Shown here in pieces: positions 14,674 through 23,400 of a DNA stretch of 64,000 nt. Location: the NCBI RefSeq assembly GCF_030123405.1, contig NZ_CP126110.1, positions 3,658,001 to 3,722,000 of the forward strand. The letters run 5' to 3'. The translations under genes were made by a program, and so were the position numbers. The notes under the pieces were generated by a model that was not told the origin of the DNA, made no database searches, and was given only the letters and a program-made list of their open reading frames with translations. The DNA comes from Neobacillus sp. WH10 (GTDB lineage Bacteria; Bacillota; Bacilli; Bacillales; Cytobacillaceae). Position 1 is the first letter of the stretch. Every line of letters starts with the position of its first letter.

Positions 14674-15846
14674 TTACTTGCCAGCCTTCGTAAACATTCC
14701 GAATGAACGTTTATAAAGTGTCCACCATCCTGCTTTCTTTACATCTTTACCCGCCACTAAAGGGCTTTCAAGAATGACTTTTCCTGCCTTAATAAGCTTA
14801 ATAGTTCCTACCTGTTCACCCTTCGTAATGGGGGCATTAAGATTTTTTTTCAGGAACATCTTTTGTTTAACATCCTCTGTCTTTTCACCTTTTTTTGTCA
14901 GTAATGAAAGTGGTTCGCTTGTTACAGCCTCGAGAGACTTCTCATTCCCTTTACTTATTTTGACTTGACCTATTGTTTGATTTCTCTTAAACATCGGATG
15001 TGTCTGATATTGAGCAAAGGCATAATTAAGCATTTTAGTAACTTGCGCATTTCTTTCCTTAGAGGTTGGGGAACCAAAAACGACCGCAATCACACGCATG
15101 CCATTTTTTTGGGCTGTTGCCGTTAAGCAATATTTTGCTTCTGCGGTAAAGCCAGTTTTAAGTCCATCTACGCCTGGGTAAAAACGTACTAATTTATTTG
15201 TATTAACAAGCCAGAATTTTTTGTCTGTATTTTCACGAAGGTATGCTTCATACATACCTGTAAATTTTGTAATGTCTTCATATTTTAGGAGCTCTTTTGA
15301 CATAACAGCCATATCTGATGCTGAGCTATAATGCCCACTCACTGGAAGTCCAGTTGTATTCTTAAAGACCGTATGCTTTAATCCTAGTTTTTGGGCCTTA
15401 TCGTTCATCATATCAACAAACGCTTCTTCTGAACCTGCAATTCTTTCAGCCATGGCAACAGATGCGTCATTTCCGGAACCAATTGCAATTCCTCTTAACA
15501 TTTCCTTGGTTGTCATTTCTTCTCCTGGCTCAAGAAAAATTTGTGAACCGCCCATAGAAGCTGCATACTCACTTGTTCGGATTTTTTCATCCCATTTCAA
15601 CTTTCCTTGATCCAACGCTTCCATAATTAAGAGCATCGTCATGATTTTGGTCATACTTGCAGGCGGCAGCTCTTCATTACTATTTTTCTCATAGAGAACT
15701 GTTCCTGTATCGCGTTCAATTAATATAGCAGATTTTACATTGCTGACGATATCCGTATTCTTTTTTTCTTCTGCAGCAAATGCAGATGGACTCCATAAAC
15801 ATGTAAGTAAAAAAGATGTCACTATGAAAGAGACAAATCGTTTCAT
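14674..15846 (-). CDS. dacF: Forespore D-alanyl-D-alanine carboxypeptidase DacF
   Basis: A 390-residue S11 penicillin-binding protein acting on the peptidoglycan of the developing spore. The signal peptide is MKRFVSFIVTSFLLTCLW...AFA. Motifs are SMTK (PPASMTKIMTML), SGN (AIGSGNDASVAMAE) and KTG (GLKTGFTAEAKY). The ATG at 15846 follows GGAGGG with 9 bases spacing, and gives a clean signal peptide; upstream starts do not. It sits immediately before spoIIAA in the same direction, the normal Bacillus order, so some transcription may read into spoIIA. Confidence 0.94.
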   Translation of the reverse strand: MKRFVSFIVTSFLLTCLWSPSAFAAEEKKNTDIVSNVKSAILIERDTGTVLYEKNSNEELPPASMTKIMTMLLIMEALDQGKLKWDEKIRTSEYAASMGGSQIFLEPGEEMTTKEMLRGIAIGSGNDASVAMAERIAGSEEAFVDMMNDKAQKLGLKHTVFKNTTGLPVSGHYSSASDMAVMSKELLKYEDITKFTGMYEAYLRENTDKKFWLVNTNKLVRFYPGVDGLKTGFTAEAKYCLTATAQKNGMRVIAVVFGSPTSKERNAQVTKMLNYAFAQYQTHPMFKRNQTIGQVKISKGNEKSLEAVTSEPLSLLTKKGEKTEDVKQKMFLKKNLNAPITKGEQVGTIKLIKAGKVILESPLVAGKDVKKAGWWTLYKRSFGMFTKAGK

Positions 15847-15933
15847 TCGCATAACCCTCCATTCTTTATAGCCTCCATTTTTTCCAAAAATAATTATCTT
15901 ATACAATTATTTCCACAACAATAGATAAAAAAT

Positions 15934-15980
15934 AGGGTGTCAGGCACCATGTGAAAAAATCACATGGTGCCTGACACCCT
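15934..15980. terminator. Long perfect hairpin between pdp and dacF
   Basis: A 21-bp perfect stem (AGGGTGTCAGGCACCATGTGA and its complement) with an AAAAA loop is flanked by T or A runs on both sides. It can end transcription of pdp. Its core GGTGTCAGGCACC is a motif I associate with repeated elements in Bacillaceae genomes. Confidence 0.8.
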
Positions 15981-15990
15981 TTTGATTTTA

Positions 15991-17295
15991 TTACTCTGTT
16001 ATTTCTTGGTGAATAAGGATTGGTGCTTCTACTTTAGAGGCTGAAGTCTTGATATTTTGATAAAGTTTTTCTTTTACTTCTTCGATATTTTCAAAGTTGC
16101 TGTAAATCGTTACTAATGATTCGCCTTTTTTCACTTGGTCACCGATTTTCTTTCTTAATACAAGGCCAACAGCAAGGTCAATAACTGATTCTTTCGTTGC
16201 TCTTCCAGCTCCTAATAGCATAGCTGCAGTTCCAACCTCATCAGCAACGATTTCAGCTACATAACCATCTTCCTTTGCTTCAAGCTCGAAAGTGTATTTT
16301 GCTTGCGGCATTTTAGAAGGTTCATCGACAATGGAAGCATCCCCGCCTTGTGAACTTAAAAATACTTTTAATTTTTCAAGTGCAGAACCATCTTTAATGA
16401 CGTTTTCAAGCAAGGTACGTGCTTCTGATAATGAGCTCGCCTTTTCAGCTAAATAAACCATGTGGCTTCCAAGCGTTAAACAAAGCTCTGTCAAATCCTC
16501 AGGGCCTTCACCTTTTAGCGTATCAATCGCTTCCTTCACTTCAAGAGCATTTCCGATAGCATATCCTAGCGGCTGGCTCATGTCAGAAATGACAGCCATT
16601 GTTCTTCTGCCAACATTGTTCCCAATCCGAACCATTGCCTTAGCTAATTCACGTGAGTCATCTAGTGTCTTCATAAAGGCGCCAGCACCTGTTTTAACAT
16701 CAAGAACAATTGCATCCGCACCTGCAGCAATCTTTTTACTCATAATAGAACTTGCAATAAGCGGAATGCTATCAACGGTAGCCGTTACATCTCTTAGTGC
16801 ATAAAGCTTTTTATCAGCAGGTGTTAAGTTACCGCTTTGCCCAATTACTGCAATTTTATTTTTATTAACTAGGTCAATAAACTCATTATTTTCAATTTCT
16901 ACGTGGAAGCCTTTAACAGCCTCTAATTTATCAATTGTTCCACCCGTATGACCTAAACCACGACCGGACATCTTAGCAACCGGGACACCTAATGCAGCAA
17001 CAAGAGGTCCGAGAACGAGGGTGGTGGTGTCTCCCACTCCACCCGTTGAATGTTTATCAACTTTAATCCCTTCAATTTGCGATAAATCAATTTGATCCCC
17101 AGATTCAACCATTGCCATCGTTAAATCTGCTCTTTCCTTTTCGGTCATTCCCTTAAAATAAATGGCCATTGTTAAGGCACTTACCTGATAATCTGGAATG
17201 GAACCGTCTGTATAACCATTTATAATAAATTTAATTTCTTCTGTTGATAATTCCTGTCCATCTCTTTTTTTCTCAATTAGGTCAACCATTCTCAT
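15991..17295 (-). CDS. pdp: Pyrimidine-nucleoside phosphorylase
   Basis: A 434-residue enzyme that splits uridine, deoxyuridine and thymidine with phosphate, giving base plus (deoxy)ribose-1-phosphate. The phosphate and nucleoside site is KVDKHSTGGVGDTTTL and SGRGLGHTGGTIDKLE. The C-terminal domain has AAMLLGAGRATKE. The chosen ATG at 17295 gives the family start MRMVDLI, with GGTGAT just upstream; the GTG at 17307 is less likely. It lies 30 bases after punA, in a deoB-punA-pdp salvage operon. Confidence 0.96.
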   Translation of the reverse strand: MRMVDLIEKKRDGQELSTEEIKFIINGYTDGSIPDYQVSALTMAIYFKGMTEKERADLTMAMVESGDQIDLSQIEGIKVDKHSTGGVGDTTTLVLGPLVAALGVPVAKMSGRGLGHTGGTIDKLEAVKGFHVEIENNEFIDLVNKNKIAVIGQSGNLTPADKKLYALRDVTATVDSIPLIASSIMSKKIAAGADAIVLDVKTGAGAFMKTLDDSRELAKAMVRIGNNVGRRTMAVISDMSQPLGYAIGNALEVKEAIDTLKGEGPEDLTELCLTLGSHMVYLAEKASSLSEARTLLENVIKDGSALEKLKVFLSSQGGDASIVDEPSKMPQAKYTFELEAKEDGYVAEIVADEVGTAAMLLGAGRATKESVIDLAVGLVLRKKIGDQVKKGESLVTIYSNFENIEEVKEKLYQNIKTSASKVEAPILIHQEITE

Positions 17296-17327
17296 TGTTA
17301 TCACCACTTCCTTTATTAGTTGCCAAA

Positions 17328-18149
17328 TTATTTTGCAATATTTTTTACAATTTCTTTTATATAAGAAAGGAAATCAGCTTTTACTTTTTCAGTCGTTTCG
17401 ATTACCTCATCATGTGTTAACGGCTGATCAAGAATTCCGGCTGCCATATTAGAGATACATGAAATACCCAGTACCTTCATTCCACTGTGGCTGGCAACAA
17501 TTACCTCAGGTACAGTGGACATACCAACCGCATCACCGCCCATTACACGTACCATTCGAATTTCTGCCGGGGTCTCATATACTGGTCCTGAATTTCCGAA
17601 ATAGACACCTTCTTTAACATTGATGTTTAAGCGGTCTGCAATTTCTTTTGCCATGGCCCGCAGTTCTTTAGAATATGCCTCAGACATATCTGGAAAGCGA
17701 GCACCTAGCTTGGAATCATTCGGTCCGATTAACGGATTTGTCCCCATATTATTAATATGATCAGTAATAATCATTAAATCTCCGGCTGAGAAACTTTCAT
17801 TTACACCGCCAGCTGCATTTGTGACGATTAACATTTCAACCCCTAGTTCTTTCATAACACGAACTGGGAATGTCACTTTATCCATGCTGTATCCTTCATA
17901 GAAATGAAAACGACCTTGCATAGCGACAACTTCTACGCCATTTAGCAGCCCGAATACGAGTTGTCCGGCATGACCTTCTACTGTAGAAACAGGAAAATCA
18001 GGGATTTCATTATAAGGTATTTTGACCGGATTCGTAATTTCATCCGCTAATACTCCTAAGCCAGAACCTAATATTAGACCTATTTTTGGCGTATTTGGAT
18101 ATTTTTCTTTTAAAAAGCTAGCAGCATTTTGAATATTTTCAAAGTTCAT
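17328..18149 (-). CDS. punA: Purine-nucleoside phosphorylase PunA
   Basis: A 273-residue trimeric-type purine-nucleoside phosphorylase that releases guanine or hypoxanthine and (deoxy)ribose-1-phosphate. Motifs are LILGSGLGVLADEI (phosphate loop), TVEGHAGQLVFG, and LIVTNAAGGVNESF followed by the base-specific part near the C-terminus (GMSTVPEVIVASHSGMKVLG). The B. subtilis equivalent is also called pupG. It lies 15 bases after deoB, so both are on one mRNA. Confidence 0.96.
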   Translation of the reverse strand: MNFENIQNAASFLKEKYPNTPKIGLILGSGLGVLADEITNPVKIPYNEIPDFPVSTVEGHAGQLVFGLLNGVEVVAMQGRFHFYEGYSMDKVTFPVRVMKELGVEMLIVTNAAGGVNESFSAGDLMIITDHINNMGTNPLIGPNDSKLGARFPDMSEAYSKELRAMAKEIADRLNINVKEGVYFGNSGPVYETPAEIRMVRVMGGDAVGMSTVPEVIVASHSGMKVLGISCISNMAAGILDQPLTHDEVIETTEKVKADFLSYIKEIVKNIAK

Positions 18150-18164
18150 TATTATTCCCCTTCC

Positions 18165-19349
18165 TTATTTCAATTCATTTAAAAAGCTTTTACCATACTG
18201 CGGCATTTTCACCTTAAAGTTTTCAGCAACGGTTGCTCCGAGGTCAGCAAATGTTTCCCGTAAAGGTAGTTCCTTTCCTTCGGCCATTCTCTTTGAGTAA
18301 ACAAGTAATGGTACATATTCACGTGTATGGTCTGTACCTGGAGCAACAGGATCATTTCCGTGGTCTGCTGTTATCATTAACAGATCATCTTCATTCATTT
18401 TTGCAAATACTTCCGGCAGGCGGGCATCATATTCCTCAAGTGCCTTTCCGTAGCCTTCAGGGTCCCGGCGGTGTCCATATAATGCATCAAAATCTACCAA
18501 ATTTACAAAGCTGATTCCTGTGAAATCCATATCAAAAGTTTCGACAAGTTTATCCATGCCATCCATATTCGAAACCGTTCTAAGTGATTGGGTAACGCCT
18601 TCTCCATCATAAATATCAGAAATTTTCCCGATTGCAATCACATCATAGCCAGCATCTTTTAATTCACTCATTACTGTGCGGTCAAATGGTTTTAGAGCAT
18701 AATCGTGACGGTTCGGTGTCCGTTTAAAGTTCCCTGGTTCACCTAAGAATGGACGAGCAATGACGCGTCCCACCATGTACTTTTCATCAAGCGTTAATTC
18801 ACGAGCAATTTTACAAATGTTATAAAGCTCTTCAAGTGGGACAATTTCTTCATGGGCAGCAATTTGAAGTACTGAATCAGCAGAAGTATAAACGATTAAA
18901 GCCCCCGTTTTCATATGTTCTTCCCCTAGTTCATCCAAAACGGCCGTTCCGCTTGCAGGCTTATTTCCAATCACTTTTCGGCCAGTACGTTTTTCTAATT
19001 CAGAAACAAGTTCATCTGGAAAACCTTCCGGAAATACTTGAAATGGCGTTTGGATATTCAACCCCATGATTTCCCAGTGTCCTGTCATTGTGTCTTTTCC
19101 GTTTGAAGCTTCCTGCATTTTTGTATAAAATGCTAACGGCTTCTCCGCTTTTTCAATCCCTTTAATTTCACGAATATTACTTAATCCTAATTTCCCCATA
19201 TGCGGCATGTTAAGGCCATTCATTCTTTCGGCAATATGACCATAAGTATCTGCACCCTTGTCACCAAATTTCTCCGCATCAGGCGCTTCTCCAATACCGA
19301 CTGAATCCATTACGATAATAAAAATACGTTTATATGTAGTTGACTCCAT
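18165..19349 (-). CDS. deoB: Phosphopentomutase
   Basis: A 394-residue Mn-dependent enzyme of the alkaline phosphatase superfamily that turns (deoxy)ribose-1-phosphate into the 5-phosphate. It thereby feeds sugars from punA and pdp into central metabolism. Metal and active-site signatures are VMDSVGIGEAPD, SNGKDTMTGHWEIMG (the phosphorylated Thr region), and MITADHGNDP with DHTREYVPLL at the C-terminus. AAGGAGGAAGAGTCAT precedes the ATG. A perfect CcpA site lies 24 bases upstream. It is also called drm. Confidence 0.97.
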   Translation of the reverse strand: MESTTYKRIFIIVMDSVGIGEAPDAEKFGDKGADTYGHIAERMNGLNMPHMGKLGLSNIREIKGIEKAEKPLAFYTKMQEASNGKDTMTGHWEIMGLNIQTPFQVFPEGFPDELVSELEKRTGRKVIGNKPASGTAVLDELGEEHMKTGALIVYTSADSVLQIAAHEEIVPLEELYNICKIARELTLDEKYMVGRVIARPFLGEPGNFKRTPNRHDYALKPFDRTVMSELKDAGYDVIAIGKISDIYDGEGVTQSLRTVSNMDGMDKLVETFDMDFTGISFVNLVDFDALYGHRRDPEGYGKALEEYDARLPEVFAKMNEDDLLMITADHGNDPVAPGTDHTREYVPLLVYSKRMAEGKELPLRETFADLGATVAENFKVKMPQYGKSFLNELK

Positions 19350-19372
19350 ATGACTCTTCCTCCTTTTTACCT

Positions 19373-19387
19373 AGAAAACGTTTGCAA
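19373..19387 (-). promoter_or_regulatory. CcpA catabolite-response element (cre) before deoB
   Basis: TTGCAAACGTTTTCT on the minus strand agrees at every position with WTGNAANCGNWNNCW. Located just upstream of the deoB ribosome site, it suggests carbon catabolite repression of deoB-punA-pdp, as known for the B. subtilis drm-pupG operon. Confidence 0.75.
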
Positions 19388-19491
19388 ATAATATGTTACC
19401 CTTAGTAAATTAGGATTATGAAATCCAAATTCAAACCCATTCGTCAGAAGTCTGACATCTATATTGTACTAAATGTCTACGAAAATACAAG

Positions 19492-19519
19492 AAAAAACCG
19501 CCAAAATTTTATGGCAGTT
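19492..19519 (-). terminator. Terminator after xerD
   Basis: The stem AACTGCCA/TTGGCGGTT with a short AT loop is followed on the minus strand by TTTTTTC. Confidence 0.65.
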
Positions 19520-19549
19520 CTTTGACATTTTTCTGAAACTATCATTCTA

Positions 19550-20443
19550 TCAAGCACGCGGATGAAATTTACTATATACATCTTTTAGCCTTGTTTTCGT
19601 AACGTTTGTATATATTTGTGTAGTTGAAATATCTGCATGCCCTAACATCTCTTGGACCGCCCTTAAGTCCGCACCATTTTCCAATAAATGGGTAGCGAAA
19701 GAATGGCGAAGGGTATGGGGGGTAAGCTCTTTATCTATACCAGCTTCTTTAGCTAATTTTTTTAATATTTTCCAAAACCCTTGTCTTGTTAACCGATGAC
19801 CTTGATGGTTTAAAAACAAGGCGTCATCACGATGTTTCCCTGTAGTAAAATGAGGTCTGCCATAATCTAAATAATGCTTGATTGCTTCCGATGCAGTCTT
19901 CCCAATTGGAATAATTCGCTCTTTATTTCCACTTCCATTACAACGAACGAATCCCATAGTTAGATGAATATTTTCAATATCTAGTCCAATTAGCTCACTA
20001 ACACGGATACCCGTAGCGTAGAGGAGCTCCAGCATTGCCTTGTCCCTTTTACCAAAGTGGTCAGAAAGGTTTGGTGCATCTAACAAAATCTCTACTTCCT
20101 GTAAACTTAATACCTTAGGCATCGCTCTTTCCAGCTTAGGTGTTTCAATAAGAACAGATGGATCTTGGTCTGTTGCCTTTTTCCGTAATAAAAATTGATG
20201 AAATGCTCTTACTGAAGCAATATGTCTTGCCAATGTTTTTGCTGATTTCCCTTGATCCTTTAAAAAACTTAAAAAATGGATGATATGCACACGCTGAACA
20301 TCATTTAAAGATTGGATGGATTCTACATTTTTTAAATAATGAAGATAGCTTTTTAAATCACGCTCATATGAAACAATTGTATTCTTTGCCAGCCCTTTTT
20401 CAATTATCAAGTAATCCATAAAATCTTTTAATTGATCTTCCAT
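19550..20443 (-). CDS. xerD: Site-specific tyrosine recombinase XerD
   Basis: A 297-residue tyrosine recombinase that, with a XerC-type partner (CodV in B. subtilis), resolves chromosome dimers at dif. The N-terminal SAM-like domain is KDFMDYLIIEKGLAKNTI. The catalytic residues are visible: Arg in ATGIRVSELIGL, His and Arg in LTPHTLRHSFATHLL, His in MLGHADISTTQ and Tyr in QIYTNV. The ATG at 20443 follows GGGGAG. Order fur, yqzK, xerD, deoB is the Bacillus order. Confidence 0.96.
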   Translation of the reverse strand: MEDQLKDFMDYLIIEKGLAKNTIVSYERDLKSYLHYLKNVESIQSLNDVQRVHIIHFLSFLKDQGKSAKTLARHIASVRAFHQFLLRKKATDQDPSVLIETPKLERAMPKVLSLQEVEILLDAPNLSDHFGKRDKAMLELLYATGIRVSELIGLDIENIHLTMGFVRCNGSGNKERIIPIGKTASEAIKHYLDYGRPHFTTGKHRDDALFLNHQGHRLTRQGFWKILKKLAKEAGIDKELTPHTLRHSFATHLLENGADLRAVQEMLGHADISTTQIYTNVTKTRLKDVYSKFHPRA

Positions 20444-20448
20444 CACAT

Positions 20449-20676
20449 TTACTCCCCACTTAAATAGAACAGCATCAGCCGATCTAACCAGGAAGAACTT
20501 TCTTCATTTACTGCGTTCGATACCTTAAGCGCAGCTCCTTCCGGTTCATCATAGCGATGATAATTTTGGTATTCTTCAGATACCCACATGATACCATAAT
20601 AAAAGAGAATAGTGCACCCTGTGAATATGATAAAAACCTTTAAGGTTTTCAATGCTATTTTAATAATAGAAATCAT
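20449..20676 (-). CDS. yqzK: YqzK family small membrane protein (DUF4227)
   Basis: A 75-residue protein with one N-terminal membrane helix (TLKVFIIFTGCTILFYYGIM) and a charged, Tyr-rich tail (EEYQNYHRYDEPEG). Its place between fur and xerD and its layout fit YqzK. Function unknown. The stop lies a few bases before xerD, so the two are probably cotranscribed. Confidence 0.8.
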   Translation of the reverse strand: MISIIKIALKTLKVFIIFTGCTILFYYGIMWVSEEYQNYHRYDEPEGAALKVSNAVNEESSSWLDRLMLFYLSGE

Positions 20677-20804
20677 CTTACTTCCCCCATTTTACGATTA
20701 TCTAGTAAAAGGTATGCCATAATATACAAGTTTTATACCTAGTAATCGGATATAGAAGGAATATATTAATAATAATCACCCACGTCAATCATTGGATAGA
20801 AATG

Positions 20805-20832
20805 AAAAAAGCCCTTTTGATGAAAAGGACCT
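20805..20832 (-). terminator. Terminator after fur
   Basis: The stem GTCCTTTT/AAAAGGGC (one G-U pair) with a CATC loop is followed on the minus strand by TTTTTT. Confidence 0.8.
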
Positions 20833-20840
20833 TATGTTTT

Positions 20841-21305
20841 TTATTCAGCTTTTTCTTCTTCTTTTCCTTTATCCTGGCAGCGGTAACAGATTCCATGAAA
20901 TGTAAGGCGATGGTCTTTTATTTTAAAATTCCATCTGCGCTCTACAACTGCTTCCACATCTTCAAGTAAATCTTCTTGAATTTCATCAACGGCACCACAT
21001 TCAATACAAACAAGATGATGGTGAAAATGGGCAGCACCTTCTTGGCGAAGATCGTAACGAGAAACACCATCACCAAAATTAATTTTATCAACGATTTTTA
21101 ATTCCGTTAACAATTCTAACGTTCGATAAACAGTTGCTAATCCAATCTCAGGCGATTTTTCTTTTACGAGGAGGTACACATCTTCTGCACTTAAATGATC
21201 CTCTTCATTTTCCAGCAAAACTCGAACGGTTGCTTCACGCTGAGGTGTTAATTTATAGCTTGCTGAATGCAACTGTTTCTTAATTCTTTCAATTCTTGTT
21301 TCCAT
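20841..21305 (-). CDS. fur: Ferric uptake regulator Fur
   Basis: A 154-residue metal-dependent repressor of iron uptake genes. The winged helix (YKLTPQREATVRVLLENEED, then IGLATVYRTLELLTELKIV) is followed by the metal-binding domain with HFHHHLVCIECGAVDEI and a second CxxC (ICYRCQDKG). Fur, PerR and Zur share this fold. Position before yqzK-xerD and the full second Cys pair favour Fur. Upstream is a PerR-like box. Confidence 0.92.
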   Translation of the reverse strand: METRIERIKKQLHSASYKLTPQREATVRVLLENEEDHLSAEDVYLLVKEKSPEIGLATVYRTLELLTELKIVDKINFGDGVSRYDLRQEGAAHFHHHLVCIECGAVDEIQEDLLEDVEAVVERRWNFKIKDHRLTFHGICYRCQDKGKEEEKAE

Positions 21306-21367
21306 CCTGAAGGCCCTCCCTCGCCACTGTTAATTCTCATTATAACAGATGACAAAAGAGATTCAAA

Positions 21368-21382
21368 ATAAAATTATTATAA
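21368..21382. promoter_or_regulatory. PerR-like box upstream of fur
   Basis: ATAAAATTATTATAA agrees at 13 of 15 positions with the PerR box TTATAATTATTATAA. It is 63 bases upstream of the fur ATG. PerR control of fur is known in B. subtilis. In this AT-rich stretch a chance match is possible. Confidence 0.5.
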
Positions 21383-21413
21383 ACAAGAATTTATATTATT
21401 TATTACTTAATAA

Positions 21414-22061
21414 TTATCTTAAACTAGTAGAACTAATGATAGTTTTCATTAACCAAGGTGATAAATAAGCCTCAATACCTGATGCGGCGGAAATAAAAAT
21501 CACCGCTGCTAGTATGGCAAAAATATATCTTTTGAAAAAAGGCATAATGGGTTGTGCATATTTTTTCATAAACTGCCTTTTTATCATTCGCATTGAGAAG
21601 ATCACTGATAATGCGGCCATCATAATAAACACAGGAATGATAATCAAGTTTTGCGGCAGTATTGAAACTAAGGCTAACATAAAACCTTTCCAGCCCATTT
21701 GACTGACAAGAAAGCCAACTGTAAACCCGACAACCATTCCCTTAATAAATAATAGAATGAGAATGACAGGCAGGCCGATAATCGATATTCCCAGGATCCA
21801 CATGAGGCCTATAAACTTACTATTGTGGAAAAAACTTTGTAAAAATAAATCGTTGTCTTCTGCCACTTTACCGTCAGAGACTTGGCCAAAAAATTGTGAT
21901 AAATAGTAGAATAAATCTTCCTTCTGCGTAATGCTCATGCTATTAACCACTATCGCTCCAAAGATTACCCCCATTAAAAATAAAACGATAATAAATAAAA
22001 AAATCGAGGAATGCTCACGGAAATAACTAGCGGCATCGGACTGGTACAATCGTTTTTTCAT
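21414..22061 (-). CDS. spoIIM: Stage II sporulation protein M
   Basis: A 215-residue membrane protein of the DMP complex (SpoIID, SpoIIM, SpoIIP), which drives septal thinning and forespore engulfment. Hydrophobic helices include FLFIIVLFLMGVIFGAIVV, IGLMWILGISIIGLPVILIL and MVVGFTVGFLVSQMGW. YYLSQFFGQVSDGK is the conserved loop. The ATG at 22061 has AGGAGG 8 bases upstream; an earlier in-frame ATG does not. In B. subtilis a small gene (yqkK) lies just upstream; none is visible here. Confidence 0.95.
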   Translation of the reverse strand: MKKRLYQSDAASYFREHSSIFLFIIVLFLMGVIFGAIVVNSMSITQKEDLFYYLSQFFGQVSDGKVAEDNDLFLQSFFHNSKFIGLMWILGISIIGLPVILILLFIKGMVVGFTVGFLVSQMGWKGFMLALVSILPQNLIIIPVFIMMAALSVIFSMRMIKRQFMKKYAQPIMPFFKRYIFAILAAVIFISAASGIEAYLSPWLMKTIISSTSLR

Positions 22062-22189
22062 CTGCTTTTTCCTCCTATTTTTCTCCATTCAGTTATTACA
22101 TTCTATGCCAGACTAGTTTTTCTATGACTAAATTATAGTAGATTTCAGATTAAGAAATAATAAGAGATTTACAAAAAATGGATTAATAA

Positions 22190-22222
22190 AGTAAAATACC
22201 CGACAGCCTGGGCTATCGGGTA
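22190..22222 (-). terminator. Terminator after the endonuclease Q gene
   Basis: A 10-bp stem TACCCGATAG/CTGTCGGGTA (one G-U pair) is followed on the minus strand by TTTTA. Confidence 0.8.
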
Positions 22223-22233
22223 AGATTTATAAG

Positions 22234-23400
22234 TTATTGATCAGCGATTTTTCCGTATTTTCCGCCCCCACCGGCTGCTAGGTTGACTTTACCTTCTCTC
22301 GCTTTCATAATAAGGTCAGCAATTTTCTCTGGAACAACTTCCTTTAATGCCTCAAATGGCACTTCGTGGAGAATCGCCATTTCACTGCCAAAATGATTGA
22401 CAAGTTTTTCTAGTAATTTTGGCCCTAAACCGGGGATGAACTCGAGCGGCACTTGATGAACATAGGGCGGTCTTCCTTCTGGACTTGTCTCTGCAGTCTT
22501 CAGTTCAAGAATTCGGTCAGCTACCCCTTTAATGATTTTTTTATTACCGCAAAGAGTACATATTTGGTCATCATCGGTTGCCGGATTTAAACATTCTGCA
22601 CAAACCGTTTTGTGATATTTACCCAGCAGCGGATCAAGTCCATAGTTGGCAATGATTTTTCGGCCATCTATCCCTTTTAAAGCTTTATGCAATTCTAGAA
22701 ACGTCGGTTCCTTCATTGCTATCACCTGATATTCACGGGCAATTTTTGCAAGCGAGTGAGCATCCGAATTTGTTACAAACGTATAGTTGTGTAACTCTCC
22801 TAATTGATCCGCCATATTTGTATCGGAGCTTAATCCCAATTCAATCCCATCAATCATATCTGGGTCTAACACCTCTGTTAGGGACTTACTAACTCCTTTG
22901 CCATATAAACTTTTAAACGGTGTGAACACGTGGGCGGGGATAAAAATACCACCTAAATCCTTTACCTTTTTTTGCAAATCAAGACCAGTACTGTAAATCC
23001 TTTGTGAGCTTAATTGAATATTCTTCAAATGACCCGACAGCCACGAGGAGAACTCTCGCATCACGAAAAGATTCGGAAAGTAACAAAGCAGGTGGATCGG
23101 GCCGTTACATTGTTCATCGTAAATCTCCAATTCCGACCCAGGGATAACGGTCAAATCACCAAAAACCAACCCTCCTTCTGGATGTTCAACGATTTCTCCA
23201 CTTTCGATCAGGCTTTCTATTTCGAGAATCACTTCAGGAGAATGGCTGTCAATGATTCCAACCATATTGAGCCCTTTTTCATGCCGGGCATGTTCAATAA
23301 TATTCGTAAACGTCAGTGATTTGGCCCCAGTGATTTTTACTGGCTTTCCTGTCCATGTTCGTCCAATGTGAATATGTAAATCTACATAGTAGTGATTCAT
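22234..23400 (-). CDS. yqxK: Endonuclease Q family protein (YqxK)
   Basis: A 388-residue protein with three parts. First is a PHP phosphoesterase domain (YVDLHIHIGRTWTG, GIIDSHSP, IIPAHVFTPFK-like GIFIPAHV, TNSDAHSLAKIAREY) holding the metal ligands. A zinc ribbon follows near residue 270 (CAECLNP...CTLCGNKK). Last is a helix-hairpin-helix (LEFIPGLGPKLLEKLVNHFG). This order is that of endonuclease Q, which cuts 5' of deaminated bases and abasic sites in DNA; it occurs in some archaea and in Bacillus relatives. Its start overlaps the nudF stop (ATGA). A role in deaminated-base repair beside a NUDIX enzyme is inferred. Confidence 0.85.
   Translation of the reverse strand: MNHYYVDLHIHIGRTWTGKPVKITGAKSLTFTNIIEHARHEKGLNMVGIIDSHSPEVILEIESLIESGEIVEHPEGGLVFGDLTVIPGSELEIYDEQCNGPIHLLCYFPNLFVMREFSSWLSGHLKNIQLSSQRIYSTGLDLQKKVKDLGGIFIPAHVFTPFKSLYGKGVSKSLTEVLDPDMIDGIELGLSSDTNMADQLGELHNYTFVTNSDAHSLAKIAREYQVIAMKEPTFLELHKALKGIDGRKIIANYGLDPLLGKYHKTVCAECLNPATDDDQICTLCGNKKIIKGVADRILELKTAETSPEGRPPYVHQVPLEFIPGLGPKLLEKLVNHFGSEMAILHEVPFEALKEVVPEKIADLIMKAREGKVNLAAGGGGKYGKIADQ

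Noticed and set aside
22062..22189. A yqkK-like small gene between spoIIM and yqxK
   Set aside because: The spacer has no frame of suitable length with a ribosome site; only the terminator of yqxK is present.
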